Positions 1 to 8,717 are shown, counted from the stretch's first letter. The stretch is DNA of 64,000 nt from Stenotrophomonas maltophilia (GCF_001676385.1 NZ_LYVJ01000003.1:248001-312000); one strand, 5' to 3'. The notes: generated by a model from the sequence alone, not told the origin. Numbers and translations: made by a program.

Positions 1-2
1 TA

Positions 3-1073
3 TCGCTGTACGCGCTGGGCGTGGCGGTCGGCGCTCCGGTGCTGACCGCGCTGACCGGCCGCGTTCCGCGCAAGACCCTGCTGGTAGCGCTGATGGTGTT
101 GTTCACCCTCGGCAACGTCATCGCCTTCCTCGCACCGGGTTACACCTCACTGATCATCGCCCGCATCCTCACCGGCCTCGCCCACGGCGTGTTCTTCTCC
201 ATCGGCTCGATCATCGCCACTGCAGTAGTGCCGAAGGAAAAGGCGGCCAGCGCGATCGCCATCATGTTCACTGGCCTGACCGTCGCGCTGGTGACGGGCG
301 TGCCGCTGGGCACCTTCATCGGGCAGCATCTGGGCTGGCGCGCCACCTTCCTGGCAGTGGCCGGCCTCGGCGTGATCGCCCTGCTCGGTGCGCTGCTGGC
401 CGTGCCGCGCAAGCTGCCGCAGAGCGCGCCAGCCAGCTTCCGCCAGCAGCTGGCCGTACTGGGCCAGCCGCGGCTGCTGCTGGTCTACGCGATGACCGCG
501 CTGGGCTACGGCGGCACCTTCCTCGCCTTTACCTACCTGGCACCGATCCTGCAGGACGTCACCGGTTTCTCCGCCAATGCGGTCAGCCTGGTGCTGCTGG
601 TGTACGGCGTCTCGGTCGCGATCGGCAACCTGTGGGGCGGCCGACTGGCCGACCGCATGGGCCCGGTGCCCGCACTGAAGCGCATCTTCGCCCTGCTTGC
701 CCTCGTGCTGTTCGCGCTCACCTTCACCGCCAGCAACCCCTGGCTGATGCTGCTGACCGTGCTGGCGCTGGGTGCGGTGGCATTCGGCAACGTGCCTGGC
801 CTGCAGGTATACGTGGTCAAGCAGGCGCAGCGTTACGCCCCGCAGGCCGCGGACGTGGCCTCGGGCCTGAACATCGCGGCGTTCAACATCGGCATTGCGC
901 TGGGCGCCTCGCTCGGTGGGCTGGTGGTGGAGCACATCGGCCTGATGCACACGCCGTGGCTGGGCGCGCTGGTGGTGGCGGGCGCGTACGCGCTGACCGC
1001 ACTCAGCGGCCGCCTCGATCGCCGCGACGGCATCGACGCGCGTGCCGACGGGATCACCGCAGCCACCCATTGA
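3..1073 (+). CDS. MFS transporter, drug/sugar efflux type (5' end outside window)
   Basis: This is an inner-membrane major facilitator exporter, probably of the drug:H+ antiporter (AraJ/YdhP-like) group. The reading frame is open from the first bases of the window, so the true start, TM1 and part of TM2 lie upstream; the GTG at 21 is only the first internal start-like codon. What remains is about 350 residues of hydrophobic helices. The TM2-3 loop carries a motif A remnant (TGRVPRK), and the duplicated loop between TM8 and TM9 has GGRLADRMG. The substrate cannot be read from the sequence. It ends 84 bp before the aldo-keto reductase on the same strand, so the two could be cotranscribed. Confidence 0.85.
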   Translation, partial: SLYALGVAVGAPVLTALTGRVPRKTLLVALMVLFTLGNVIAFLAPGYTSLIIARILTGLAHGVFFSIGSIIATAVVPKEKAASAIAIMFTGLTVALVTGVPLGTFIGQHLGWRATFLAVAGLGVIALLGALLAVPRKLPQSAPASFRQQLAVLGQPRLLLVYAMTALGYGGTFLAFTYLAPILQDVTGFSANAVSLVLLVYGVSVAIGNLWGGRLADRMGPVPALKRIFALLALVLFALTFTASNPWLMLLTVLALGAVAFGNVPGLQVYVVKQAQRYAPQAADVASGLNIAAFNIGIALGASLGGLVVEHIGLMHTPWLGALVVAGAYALTALSGRLDRRDGIDARADGITAATH

Positions 1074-1157
1074 TCCATGCAATGCACCGTTGCCGGCACG
1101 CATACGGTGCCTGCCCTACCCTTTCCCCATCTTTCCCCCTCCCCCCTGGAGCTTCCC

Positions 1158-1967
1158 ATGACTGTCCCCGCCTTCGGTCTCGGCACCTTCCGCCTGCAAG
1201 ACCAGACCGTGATCGACTCGGTGCGCAACGCGCTGGAGGTCGGCTACCGCGCCATCGACACTGCGCAGATCTACGGCAACGAAGCCGAGGTCGGCCAGGC
1301 CATCGCCGATTCGGGCGTGCCACGCGATGAGATCTACCTGACCACCAAGGTCTGGATCACCGAGTTCAAGCGCGACGCGCTGCTGGCCAGCCTGCGCACC
1401 AGCCTTGAAAAGCTGCGCACCGACCGCGTCGACCTGGCACTGATCCACTGGCCGTCGCCGAATGACAAGGTTGACGTGCCGATGGAGGAATACCTGCCGG
1501 CGCTGGCCGAGGCCAAGGCCCAGGGCCTGGCCAGGGAGATCGGCATCTCCAACTTCACCATCGCGCAGACCCGCAAGGCGATCGAGATCCTGGGCGCCGA
1601 CGCCATCGCCACCAACCAGATCGAAATCCATCCCTATCTGCAGAACCGCCTGCTGGTGAAGTTCCTGCAGGACAAGGGCATCCACATCACTGCCTACATG
1701 AGCCTGGCCTATGGTGAAGTACTGAAGGATCCGGTGATCCAGGCCATCGCCGGCCGCCACCAGGCGACCCCGGCGCAGATCGCGTTGGCGTGGGCGCTGC
1801 AGCAGGGCTACTCCGTCATTCCCTCGTCGACCCGGCGCGAGAACCTGTCGAGCAATCTGGAAGCGGCCGCCATCCGCCTGACCGGCGAAGACATGGCGCA
1901 GATCGCCAAGCTCGACCGCGGCCATCGCCTGGCGAACCCGGAAGGTATTGCGCCGGCCTGGGATTGA
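1158..1967 (+). CDS. dkgB: Aldo/keto reductase, 2,5-diketo-D-gluconate reductase B-like
   Basis: A cytosolic NADPH-dependent carbonyl reductase of 269 residues, the usual length for DkgB. The catalytic tetrad is visible: Asp34 and Tyr39 (AIDTAQIYG), Lys64 (TTKVW) and His97 (LIHWP). The (beta/alpha)8 family landmarks GISNF and the cofactor segment VIPSSTR near the C-terminus are also present. The start ATG at 1158 is chosen because CTGGAG lies just upstream and the protein begins like DkgB; an in-frame ATG at 1077 would add an unlikely proline-rich leader. Physiological substrates of this family are methylglyoxal and other aldehydes as well as diketogluconate, so the precise role is inferred. 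Confidence 0.88.
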   Translation: MTVPAFGLGTFRLQDQTVIDSVRNALEVGYRAIDTAQIYGNEAEVGQAIADSGVPRDEIYLTTKVWITEFKRDALLASLRTSLEKLRTDRVDLALIHWPSPNDKVDVPMEEYLPALAEAKAQGLAREIGISNFTIAQTRKAIEILGADAIATNQIEIHPYLQNRLLVKFLQDKGIHITAYMSLAYGEVLKDPVIQAIAGRHQATPAQIALAWALQQGYSVIPSSTRRENLSSNLEAAAIRLTGEDMAQIAKLDRGHRLANPEGIAPAWD

Positions 1968-1979
1968 GGCGATGTTGTT

Positions 1980-2039
1980 GTAGAGCCGAACCCCTGCTCG
2001 GCTGCTGCCTCGCTGGAGCCGAGCACGGCTCGGCTCTAC
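1980..2039. repeat. SMAG-type GTAG stem-loop repeat (dimeric)
   Basis: The block begins GTAGAGCCGA and ends TCGGCTCTAC, with two GCTCGGC-type stems inside. This is the inverted dimer layout of the short GTAG-ended palindromes known from Stenotrophomonas maltophilia. It lies 13 bp past the aldo-keto reductase stop and could fold in the transcript. Confidence 0.75.
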
Positions 2040-2046
2040 AGGCAGA

Positions 2047-2110
2047 TGCCGACCTTGGTCGGCACTGACCTCTGATCGATCATTGAAGCACCCTGCGGAC
2101 CAAGGTCCGC
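2047..2110. repeat. Two short palindromes of the TGCCGACC...GGTCGGCA type
   Basis: Positions 2047-2064 form TGCCGACC-TT-GGTCGGCA, and 2095-2110 form GCGGACC-AA-GGTCCGC. The first stem recurs with small changes at 16124 and 58599 in this window, so it is a dispersed repeat family. It sits between the convergent aldo-keto reductase and hydrolase genes. Confidence 0.65.
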
Positions 2111-2132
2111 ACCCACCAGACGCGGTTTTCGG

Positions 2133-2834
2133 CTACGCCTGCAACAACCACCCACGCATCGCCGCACTGACCTCGTCCGGCTTCTCCATCGGTGCCAGGT
2201 GCCCACAATCGGGCACCACCACCAGCTGCGAATGCGGCACCATCGCATGCATTTCCTCGCTTACCGCCAGCGGGGTGATGCGATCGTTGGCGCCGCAGAC
2301 GATCAGCAGCGGATCGCGGTAACCCGCCAACACATCATGACCGTCGCGACGCTCCAGCGCGCTCTGGCGCAGGAAGACGCCTGCGCCCAGGCGGGCAGTC
2401 ATGTCGCGCACGCGCTGCACCAGCACGTAGTCGTCCAGCCGCGAAGCATCGATGTAGCTGCGCATCAGCACGTCACCGAAACCATGGAACTTTCCGGGCA
2501 GGCGCACGCTGGCGCGCTGGCTGCGGCGCTGCTCGGCCCGCTCGGGTGAATCGGCATGGATCGAGGTATCGATCAGCGCCAGCTGCAATACCCGTTCTGG
2601 AGCGATGCGCAGGATCTGCTGGGCGACGAAGCCGCCGAGCGAGAATCCGGCCAGCGCAAAGCGCTCCGGTGCCTGCGCCAGCACGTCATCGGCCACCGCC
2701 TGCAGAGTTTCGCCACGGGTCTGGTCGCCCACGGTGCAGTCGGCGATATCGGCCAGGTCGGCCAGCTGCGCGCGCCACAGCTCGGCGTCGTTGAGCAGGC
2801 CGGGCAGCAGGAGCAGGGGGATGCGGTCGGTCAT
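2133..2834 (-). CDS. Alpha/beta-fold hydrolase
   Basis: A cytosolic esterase/lipase-fold hydrolase of 233 residues. The nucleophile elbow GFSLGG places Ser65, the acid is probably Asp184 in VCGAND, and the base is His212 in CGHLAPMEKP. The N-terminal LLLLPGLLND segment supplies the oxyanion-hole region (the HG-type motif is replaced by PG). The start is ATG 2834, beginning MTDRIPLLL; the frame stays open farther upstream, but that part is arginine-rich and not family-like. The substrate is unknown. It is transcribed toward the repeats at 2.0-2.1 kb and is the last ordinary core-type gene before the lower-GC island. Confidence 0.85.
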   Translation of the reverse strand: MTDRIPLLLLPGLLNDAELWRAQLADLADIADCTVGDQTRGETLQAVADDVLAQAPERFALAGFSLGGFVAQQILRIAPERVLQLALIDTSIHADSPERAEQRRSQRASVRLPGKFHGFGDVLMRSYIDASRLDDYVLVQRVRDMTARLGAGVFLRQSALERRDGHDVLAGYRDPLLIVCGANDRITPLAVSEEMHAMVPHSQLVVVPDCGHLAPMEKPDEVSAAMRGWLLQA

Positions 2835-2962
2835 GGGCGTATTGTCGCGCCGGTGCGGTGGCGGCGCCATGCCAGCGACCGCGCCAAGCGCGGCGACGTG
2901 CCGCCGGATGAGCCAGGCGCGCCGGACCCGCGCCCGCTTCTGGATACCCTGTGGGACGCCAG

Positions 2963-5089
2963 TCAGACCGATGCCGCGACGCATTCCTCGGCGTCGGAAG
3001 CAGGCGCCGTCGACGCCCCACGCTGGGGCCGCACCTCCTGGACGATCCGCCCCTGCTCCATCACGAGCACGCGGTCGGTGCTGTTTATGGTCTCCGGCCT
3101 ATGGGCCACGATCACCTTGGTCAGCTCCATACGCTGCACGGCTTCGTTGACCAAGCGCTCGCGCATGACATCAAGATGGCTGGTGGCCTCATCTAGAAAC
3201 AGAATCCGTGGCCGGCGATAGAGGGCGCGGGCCAGAATCACTCGCTGCTTCTGACCGCCTGAGAGCGAGTTGCCCATGTCGCCGATAAGACCGTGGTAAC
3301 CCATCGCCATCCCCGCGATGTCATCATGCACCGCGGCCATTCGAGCAGCTTCCTCAATGCGCTGTTCATCGAAGCTACTGTCGAAGCCGCTGATGTTGTC
3401 GGCAATGCTTCCTGCAAACAACTGGTCATCTTGCATGACTGCTCCCACCATGGAGCGAGTGCCGCGTGGACCGTGCTGCTGGATATCCACGCCGCCGATG
3501 CTTACGCTTCCTTCACTGGGCTTGAGCAATCCGAGCAGTAGTTTCATCAGGGTCGACTTGCCACAGCCGGATGCGCCCACGATGGCCACCGCTTCACCTT
3601 GTTCTACGCGGAAGGAACAATTGCGGATGATCCAGGGTTCGCCTTCGGCATAACGGAAGGAAAGATCCTTGACCTCAATGGAGAACGCGATCGGTACCAC
3701 CGTCTCGATTCGATCGAAATCCTGGTCAGGTGCACTGAGAACGACATCAGCCAATCGCTCCCCATGCAGCCTAAGCATCCTGAACTCGACAGCCTTGTCG
3801 ATCAGTCCCGCCATTCGCAGCGCGAACTGATCCTTGTACGCAAGATAGGCCACCAGCATGCCGACCGAGAACACATTGTTCATGGCCAGCATTGCACCAA
3901 TCCAGATAACAGCAATTCTCTCGATGCCGAAGATCAACTGACTGGTACTGGTAAACCCGAGCCTCAGCTTCGAAAGCCTGACTTCCTCATTGACCGTACT
4001 GACCATCAGGTTCTCGTAGGTTGCCGTCCGCATCGACTCCTGGCCGGCGACCTTGATGCTCTGCATGCCGCGGATCGACTCGAGCAGATGCGATTGCTGC
4101 TTTGCACTGGCAACGAGCTGGCGCTCGGTACGATTGCGAACTGGCGCGTACGCGGTGGCGCGGACCAAGGTGTACAGCACCACCGCCGCCAGCGTCACCA
4201 ACGCCAGCTTCCAGCTGTAGAGAACCATGACTCCTAGCGTGACGATCGCCATCAGGCCATCGATGAGCGCTTCGACGAAACTGGTCGTCAACGTCTTCTG
4301 GATGGATTGCACCGACGAGACCCGAGAGGTGATATCGCCCAGATGTCGCTTCTCGAAGAAGTCCAACGGCAATCGCAGCAGATGCCCGATAACATTCCCC
4401 ATCCATCTCAAGCCCAGAGTGGAGGAGAGATAGATGACAGAACAACCGCGCAACAGTCCGATGGCCACCTGCAACAGCATTGCAAGCCCGAAGCTTATTC
4501 CCAGTACCGTAAGCAGATCCCGATCTGCCGAGACCAGTGCCTGATCAACCACCCACTGGGTAAAGAACGGCGCAAGGACTACGAAGACCTGGAGCGCGAG
4601 CGAGAGAAGCAGGACCAGCGCCAATGAGGGCCACAGGCCGTTGATCTCTCCCGTCAGCTGCCGCAGCGAGATCGAAGCTGGTCTGGCCTCCTTCTGGAAC
4701 TCCGCCGTGGGGGCCAGCTCAAGTGCCACGCCTGTGAAATGCTCGGACACTTCCTCCATCGGAAGCACCCGCTCCCCGATGGCGGGGTCAAGAATCCTTA
4801 CATTGCTGCGGCCAACCTTTGCCAGCACCACGTAGTGGTTCAGATCCCAATGCAGGATACAAGGCAGTTTGAGCTGGGAAAGATGCTCCATCTCAAGCCG
4901 CAAGGGCCGCGAAGACAACCCCAGTTGCTGGCCAATGTGGATGAGCTGGCCCAACTTGGCACCCTTGAGCGACAACGGATAGCGTCGGCGGATCTCGCTC
5001 AAGCCGATCCTCTTTCCGTGGAAATCGGCGATCATCGCGATCGACGCCAGCCCACACTCCGTTGCCTCCGACTGAAGTATCGCTTTCAT
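2963..5089 (-). CDS. C39 peptidase-containing ABC exporter (colicin V/CvaB type)
   Basis: A 708-residue inner-membrane exporter that should cut double-glycine-type leaders and export the mature peptide. The C39 peptidase domain comes first, with Gln6, Cys12 (SEATECGLAS), His85 (LNHYVVL) and Asp101 (ILDPAIG), so the protease looks active. An ABC membrane domain with about six helices follows (roughly 150-440). The nucleotide-binding domain has Walker A GASGCGKST at 505-513, signature LSGGQ near 609, Walker B ILFLDE at 629-634 and the H-loop His663. It is last in the operon after the fusion protein, two peptide genes and a small membrane protein. ATG 5089 is the only start codon before an upstream in-frame stop. 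Its natural partners in the window are the two peptides at 5.5-5.9 kb. Confidence 0.93.
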   Translation of the reverse strand: MKAILQSEATECGLASIAMIADFHGKRIGLSEIRRRYPLSLKGAKLGQLIHIGQQLGLSSRPLRLEMEHLSQLKLPCILHWDLNHYVVLAKVGRSNVRILDPAIGERVLPMEEVSEHFTGVALELAPTAEFQKEARPASISLRQLTGEINGLWPSLALVLLLSLALQVFVVLAPFFTQWVVDQALVSADRDLLTVLGISFGLAMLLQVAIGLLRGCSVIYLSSTLGLRWMGNVIGHLLRLPLDFFEKRHLGDITSRVSSVQSIQKTLTTSFVEALIDGLMAIVTLGVMVLYSWKLALVTLAAVVLYTLVRATAYAPVRNRTERQLVASAKQQSHLLESIRGMQSIKVAGQESMRTATYENLMVSTVNEEVRLSKLRLGFTSTSQLIFGIERIAVIWIGAMLAMNNVFSVGMLVAYLAYKDQFALRMAGLIDKAVEFRMLRLHGERLADVVLSAPDQDFDRIETVVPIAFSIEVKDLSFRYAEGEPWIIRNCSFRVEQGEAVAIVGASGCGKSTLMKLLLGLLKPSEGSVSIGGVDIQQHGPRGTRSMVGAVMQDDQLFAGSIADNISGFDSSFDEQRIEEAARMAAVHDDIAGMAMGYHGLIGDMGNSLSGGQKQRVILARALYRRPRILFLDEATSHLDVMRERLVNEAVQRMELTKVIVAHRPETINSTDRVLVMEQGRIVQEVRPQRGASTAPASDAEECVAASV

Positions 5090-5216
5090 TCCGATGACAA
5101 GCCCAAGATCCCAGTCAATTTGAAACAGAAGTCCTTGGCACGATCATCGGTGCCGATAGCCTTTACTGAGCACGCCGCATGAACTGGGCGGCGTGAATGC
5201 ACCCCCGCACAGCGGT

Positions 5217-5399
5217 TCAATTCGATGTGTGTTCTCTCTGAATCCGCTTGCGCCTTGCATCCGCGAATCTGGCGATGGCAACCACCACCGCACCAACGCA
5301 CAGAAGTGGCCAAATCCAGCGGTCTGAAGATGCCGCGACCACGGCCAGGGAGCACACACAGATGGCGAATGTCTTTTCGTCGATACCCGGAAACTTCAT
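5217..5399 (-). CDS. Small two-helix membrane protein, candidate immunity protein
   Basis: A 60-residue protein beginning MKFPGIDEKTF. Two hydrophobic stretches (about 14-23 and 26-43) surround SSDRW, and the tail RRKRIQREHTSN is strongly basic. A good ribosome site (GAGGAG) precedes ATG 5399, which favours this start over a longer frame from 5492. No family is recognised. Because it sits between the two microcin-like peptide genes and their exporter gene, has the size and topology of many bacteriocin immunity proteins, and has no leader motif, an immunity function is the best inference. It could instead be an export accessory protein. Confidence 0.6.
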   Translation of the reverse strand: MKFPGIDEKTFAICVCSLAVVAASSDRWIWPLLCVGAVVVAIARFADARRKRIQREHTSN

Positions 5400-5488
5400 G
5401 ATCCGCTCTCCTCGTGCCAGCATTTTCCGAAACCAATGGCTCCAAACAGATCGCGCAGGGGCGCGCGAGCACCCCTGCGCGACACCCA

Positions 5489-5677
5489 TCACATCAGGTA
5501 GTGACCCACGATCGCACCGTGAACGCCACCACTGACGGCGCCGGCGAACGCGCCCACCGGGCCGCCCACCAAGAACCCGATTGCAGCACCGGCAACCACG
5601 CCACCGGCAAAGCCGTTCGAAGCGCCTTCACCCGCGCCATCGACATTGGCAACTTCGGCATTGTTGAGTTCACGCAT
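5489..5677 (-). CDS. Microcin-like precursor peptide B (colicin V-type leader)
   Basis: A 62-residue peptide. The leader MRELNNAEVANVDGA matches the CvaC leader pattern (MRxL...E-hydrophobic..V.G-small), so the C39 exporter should cut after Gly-Ala at residue 15. The mature part is about 47 residues, very rich in Gly, Ala and Val, with repeated small-xxx-small spacing (GGVVAGAAIG, VGGPVGAFAG), and ends HYLM. This resembles hydrophobic, membrane-active microcins and class II two-peptide bacteriocins. Its twin lies 51 bp upstream in the same operon and shares the VGGP core and the YLM end. Target organism and activity are unknown. Confidence 0.75.
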   Translation of the reverse strand: MRELNNAEVANVDGAGEGASNGFAGGVVAGAAIGFLVGGPVGAFAGAVSGGVHGAIVGHYLM

Positions 5678-5728
5678 GATGATTCCCCCTATTTGAATAC
5701 GATTGTTTGAGTTTCAGAGAAGATGTAC

Positions 5729-5905
5729 TTACATCAGGTAAAGCGCAACGGAAATTCCACCGCCGATGAGCGCACCGGCAGCGGACCCGGCCGGGCCGCC
5801 GACGAGTGCACCGGCAAAACCACCTGCACCGGCACCGTTGAGAAAGGCGCCCATCGCACCTTCACCCTCGACTTCGATAACTTCATCCATGGTCAGTTCA
5901 CGCAC
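5729..5905 (-). CDS. Microcin-like precursor peptide A (colicin V-type leader)
   Basis: A 58-residue peptide read from GTG 5905, preceded by AGGAG at seven bases; an in-frame ATG at 5965 gives an unlikely extension. The leader VRELTMDEVIEVEGE aligns position by position with that of peptide B, but the cut site would be Gly-Glu instead of Gly-Gly or Gly-Ala, which is unusual. An alternative is cleavage two residues later after Gly-Ala. The mature part (AMGAFLNGAG... ending ALYLM) is Gly/Ala-rich with GGxxG-type spacing and an LVGGP core shared with B. The pair is best read as two components of one bacteriocin, or as two paralogous microcins. Confidence 0.72.
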   Translation of the reverse strand: MRELTMDEVIEVEGEGAMGAFLNGAGAGGFAGALVGGPAGSAAGALIGGGISVALYLM

Positions 5906-5987
5906 AATCGATCTCCTGAAATTGGCACACGTCCAGTGTGCATGGGCTGGCTCAGCCAGCGACACGCTGTCTCATCCAATGCTGCAG

Positions 5988-7235
5988 TCATTGTCCGAAC
6001 ACAGTTCCCTTGATTGAGTAGATCGGCTCAAGGACCCACTCAAAAAACGATCTCGTCTCACCCAGAACATCCGCATCCACCAGCATTCCGGGTTTAAGCG
6101 TCTCGGGCTTGCCGTATGCGCTTACGGTTTGCGCTGCGAGAGCGACGGTGATTCGGTACATCGGCTCTGTCGCGCCGCCATTCTGCGAGGCACCCAGTGT
6201 GCTTCGACTGATCCGCGAAACCCGCCCTTCATGATGTCCAAACTTCTGGTAAGGATATGCCTGGTATCTGAGCAGGACCTTGTCGTCGGGCTCTATGAAG
6301 CCAACTGCGCGGCTGGGAACCAGCAGTTCCGCCTCCAAACGGCCATCCCCAGGCAGTATGCTCATGATCGGCTGGCCGCTCTGCACGGCTTGGCCGGCCT
6401 TGATCTGCTGGGTGGCTACAACTCCAGACACCGGGGCGACAATGGCCAGCCGCCCACGCGCGGTATTCTCCACACGTTCCTGCTCAAGCAATGCAAGTTC
6501 CTGCTGGAATGTCGCCTCCGCAGCCTCATTTTCTCCAGGCAGTTCATTGAGCGCCTGCGTGATCTGCTCGATCATTCTGTGCGTGGCGATCGCCTGCCGC
6601 TGCAATGCCTGCATCTCGCCCTTCTGCGTGAGCGCCGCGGATTCCTGCTGCTTGATCTGGAGGATGCTAACGTAACGATCGTCCTCAAGGAGCCGGAGGC
6701 GTTTCAGCGTTTCCTGTGCAATCCTGATCTGATCCTTCCTCGTCAGCACTTCCGCGTCGATCTGCGCCAACTCCCGCTGCGCGTTGGAAAGCTGGCTACG
6801 CAATCCCTCCTGCTGTGCGCCTAGCCGCATCCTCTTGGCAGTCTGTACCGCCTCAAGGCTGGACGTCCTGCGCTCGAAGCGGGATTCCATCGCGGCCAGC
6901 GTATCTCCATCAGTGGTGGTGGCTCGCGGAACACTCAGGACCGCAACTACCTCACCCGCTTCGACGTGCTCACCTTCGGCACTTCTGACTTCCGACATGA
7001 ACCCATTGGCTGGCGCCATGACCTGCGCGATTCCATTGACTGGCACAAGCTGTCCACCCACGTGCGAACGGTGGGTATAGGTGCCAAATGTAAGCAGCAG
7101 CACTACTACTAGTGCGGTGGAAGAAGCTACGATGGCAAGAACCCAGAGCCTGATCGGTTGCGTGATGGAAATCGATCCCAACCAACCAGCGCGCTTTCCT
7201 TGCAGAACTTCTCTGCGAAACAGATCTGAAGACAC
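5988..7235 (-). CDS. HlyD/CvaA-family membrane fusion protein
   Basis: A 415-residue periplasmic adaptor that would link the C39 ABC exporter to an outer-membrane TolC channel. It has a cytosolic N-terminus (REVLQGKRAGWLG), one transmembrane helix at about 30-50, a split biotinyl/lipoyl-like domain (APANGFMSEVRSAEGEHV and, after the hairpin, APVSGVV), a coiled coil rich in Gln, Glu, Leu and Arg over about 115-250, and a C-terminal beta-barrel region. The start is GTG 7235. It is first in the operon, 82 bp ahead of peptide A. No TolC gene occurs in the window, so a chromosomal TolC elsewhere is assumed. Confidence 0.9.
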   Translation of the reverse strand: MSSDLFRREVLQGKRAGWLGSISITQPIRLWVLAIVASSTALVVVLLLTFGTYTHRSHVGGQLVPVNGIAQVMAPANGFMSEVRSAEGEHVEAGEVVAVLSVPRATTTDGDTLAAMESRFERRTSSLEAVQTAKRMRLGAQQEGLRSQLSNAQRELAQIDAEVLTRKDQIRIAQETLKRLRLLEDDRYVSILQIKQQESAALTQKGEMQALQRQAIATHRMIEQITQALNELPGENEAAEATFQQELALLEQERVENTARGRLAIVAPVSGVVATQQIKAGQAVQSGQPIMSILPGDGRLEAELLVPSRAVGFIEPDDKVLLRYQAYPYQKFGHHEGRVSRISRSTLGASQNGGATEPMYRITVALAAQTVSAYGKPETLKPGMLVDADVLGETRSFFEWVLEPIYSIKGTVFGQ

Positions 7236-7546
7236 TCTTCGAAAGTAATTTTGCCCGCGTTGATTGGATGATAGCGAGGCCTCTTCGCAGAGTTAAAGAG
7301 CGAGATGCGTCAGCTCTCCTCTCATGCAGTGACCATGATTCATTCATCATTATCTGAGAGATGCACCAACTACTCAGCGCACCGACGCGCAGGGGCCATC
7401 CGCGCGCCGTCCAGGATGGCATACGCCGTCGTCGTAGTCCGCGTTCAGCCATCAGAACAACCGGCGTCAACGCTCTGATCGGCACGCGTTACGCCACCAC
7501 CCAGCATGATGACCGGGCGACGTTGTAGATACCGTCTCGCCCTCGC
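7236..7546. other. Gap upstream of the microcin operon; no gene seen
   Basis: This stretch should carry the promoter of the minus-strand microcin operon next to 7236 and the outer end of the IS110 fragment near 7500-7546. A short stem CGCCCT...AGGGCG lies at about 7539-7559 around the end of that fragment. I could not place a convincing -35/-10 pair, and no family-like open frame is present. Confidence 0.5.
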
Positions 7547-7860
7547 CTAGGCAAGGGCGGCGTCAGGCTCAAACGGTCGGCCACTTCTCAGTACGCCCCA
7601 AACCAGATGGATGAGCTTGCGCATCACCGCACACATCACGACCTTGAAGGGCTTCCCTTTCGCGCTGGGCCGGTCTGCAAAGGACTTCAGCCTGGGGTTG
7701 TAGGTCTTCCCGGTCAACGCCGGCATGTACAGCTTTTTGCGGAAATTGGCGTCGCAAACGCGTGATATCCGGCATTTGCCTTCGTAGTTTCCTGATTGAC
7801 GCTGGGCCGGATTCAAGCCTGCGTGGGCAACCACTTGGCGCACGTCGCTGTATTTGCTTA
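7547..7860 (-). pseudogene. IS110-family transposase, C-terminal fragment
   Basis: About 104 residues of the IS110 C-terminal (transposase 20) domain: VAHAGLNP, then an ISRVCDANFRKKLYMPAL stretch and GKPFKVVMCAVMRKLIHLVW. These are hallmark segments of that family. The frame is open upstream through residues SKYSD until it meets the left end of the IS5-family element at 7861. The N-terminal catalytic half is not found on the other side of that element, so the gene is a truncated remnant and not just an interrupted one. Confidence 0.82.
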
Positions 7861-8717
7861 GAGCGTGTTATGAACTTTGAAGTAGCGTTGCCGCGTTGCC
7901 CAACATCAGGATGCTGAAGACAACAAAGTGCAGCCCTGCCAAGGTTTCCGGCAATCGCTCGTAATCACGGGCTAGACGCCTGAAACGGTTGAGCCAGCCG
8001 AAGCTGCGCTCGACCACCCAGCGGCGCGGCAGCAATACGAAGCCCTTCTTTGCTTCGGGTAGCTTCACAACATGGAGCTCAATACCTTCCTCTCTGGCGG
8101 CTTCGGCTGGATCCTTGCCTGTATACCCCTGATCCACGTACGCCAGTTTTACCGTCTCGCCAGTCACGTCCTGGACCTCCTGGGCAAGCGCACGAACCTG
8201 TGCGCGCTCCTGCTCGTTGGCAGGCGTGACCTGTACCGCCAGAAGGTGACCCAGTGTATCCACGGCCATATGCACCTTGCTGCCTTTCTTGCGCTTGTAT
8301 CCGTCATATCCGGCTCGCGGGCCGCTTTCGCAGGTTGACTGCAACGTCCGGCCATCCAGAATGACCGCACTGGGTTGTCCCTGTTTGCCCTGAGCAGTGC
8401 GCAGCACAGAGCGCAGATCGTTGACCATGGCTTCAAAACACCCAGCCTGCAGCCACCGTTGGGTCTGCTGATAGACCGCCTCCCAAGGCGGGAATTCATG
8501 TGGCATCAAGCGCCAAGGAGCACCTGCACGTGCCATCCATCGCAATGCATTGAACATCTGCCGCAGGTCGTACTTGCGCTGCCGCGCATCAGGATCCATC
8601 AGCATCAGGTAGGGGGCAGCGAATGCCCACTCTTCATCGGTAACGTCTGCCGGGTACGGGCGCCGTGCTGTCATCCCGCTACGGTAGCGGGATCGATGCA
8701 GAGTCCATAACACGCTC
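7861..8717 (-). mobile_element. IS5-family insertion sequence, complete, 857 bp
   Basis: The two ends form imperfect inverted repeats: the left end reads GAGCGTGTTATGAACTTT, and the complement of the right end reads GAGCGTGTTATGGACTCT. The element is flanked by TA on both sides (7859-7860 and 8718-8719), which fits a 2-bp target duplication as in the IS427-like part of the family. It holds one intact transposase gene and has landed at the edge of the IS110 fragment. Confidence 0.85.
7868..8674 (-). CDS. IS5-family transposase
   Basis: A DDE transposase of 268 residues from ATG 8674; a GTG at 8713 lies inside the terminal repeat. The N-terminal DUF4096-like region reads VTDEEWAF and MFNALRWMARAGAPWR. 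Catalytic residues are suggested by VILDGRTLQST (Asp), LAYVDQGYTG (Asp) and the C-terminal signature RRWVVERSFGWLNRFRRLARDYE (Glu, with the Y-R-E-type spacing). The gene is uninterrupted, so the element may still move. It carries no accessory gene. Confidence 0.92.
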   Translation of the reverse strand: MTARRPYPADVTDEEWAFAAPYLMLMDPDARQRKYDLRQMFNALRWMARAGAPWRLMPHEFPPWEAVYQQTQRWLQAGCFEAMVNDLRSVLRTAQGKQGQPSAVILDGRTLQSTCESGPRAGYDGYKRKKGSKVHMAVDTLGHLLAVQVTPANEQERAQVRALAQEVQDVTGETVKLAYVDQGYTGKDPAEAAREEGIELHVVKLPEAKKGFVLLPRRWVVERSFGWLNRFRRLARDYERLPETLAGLHFVVFSILMLGNAATLLQSS

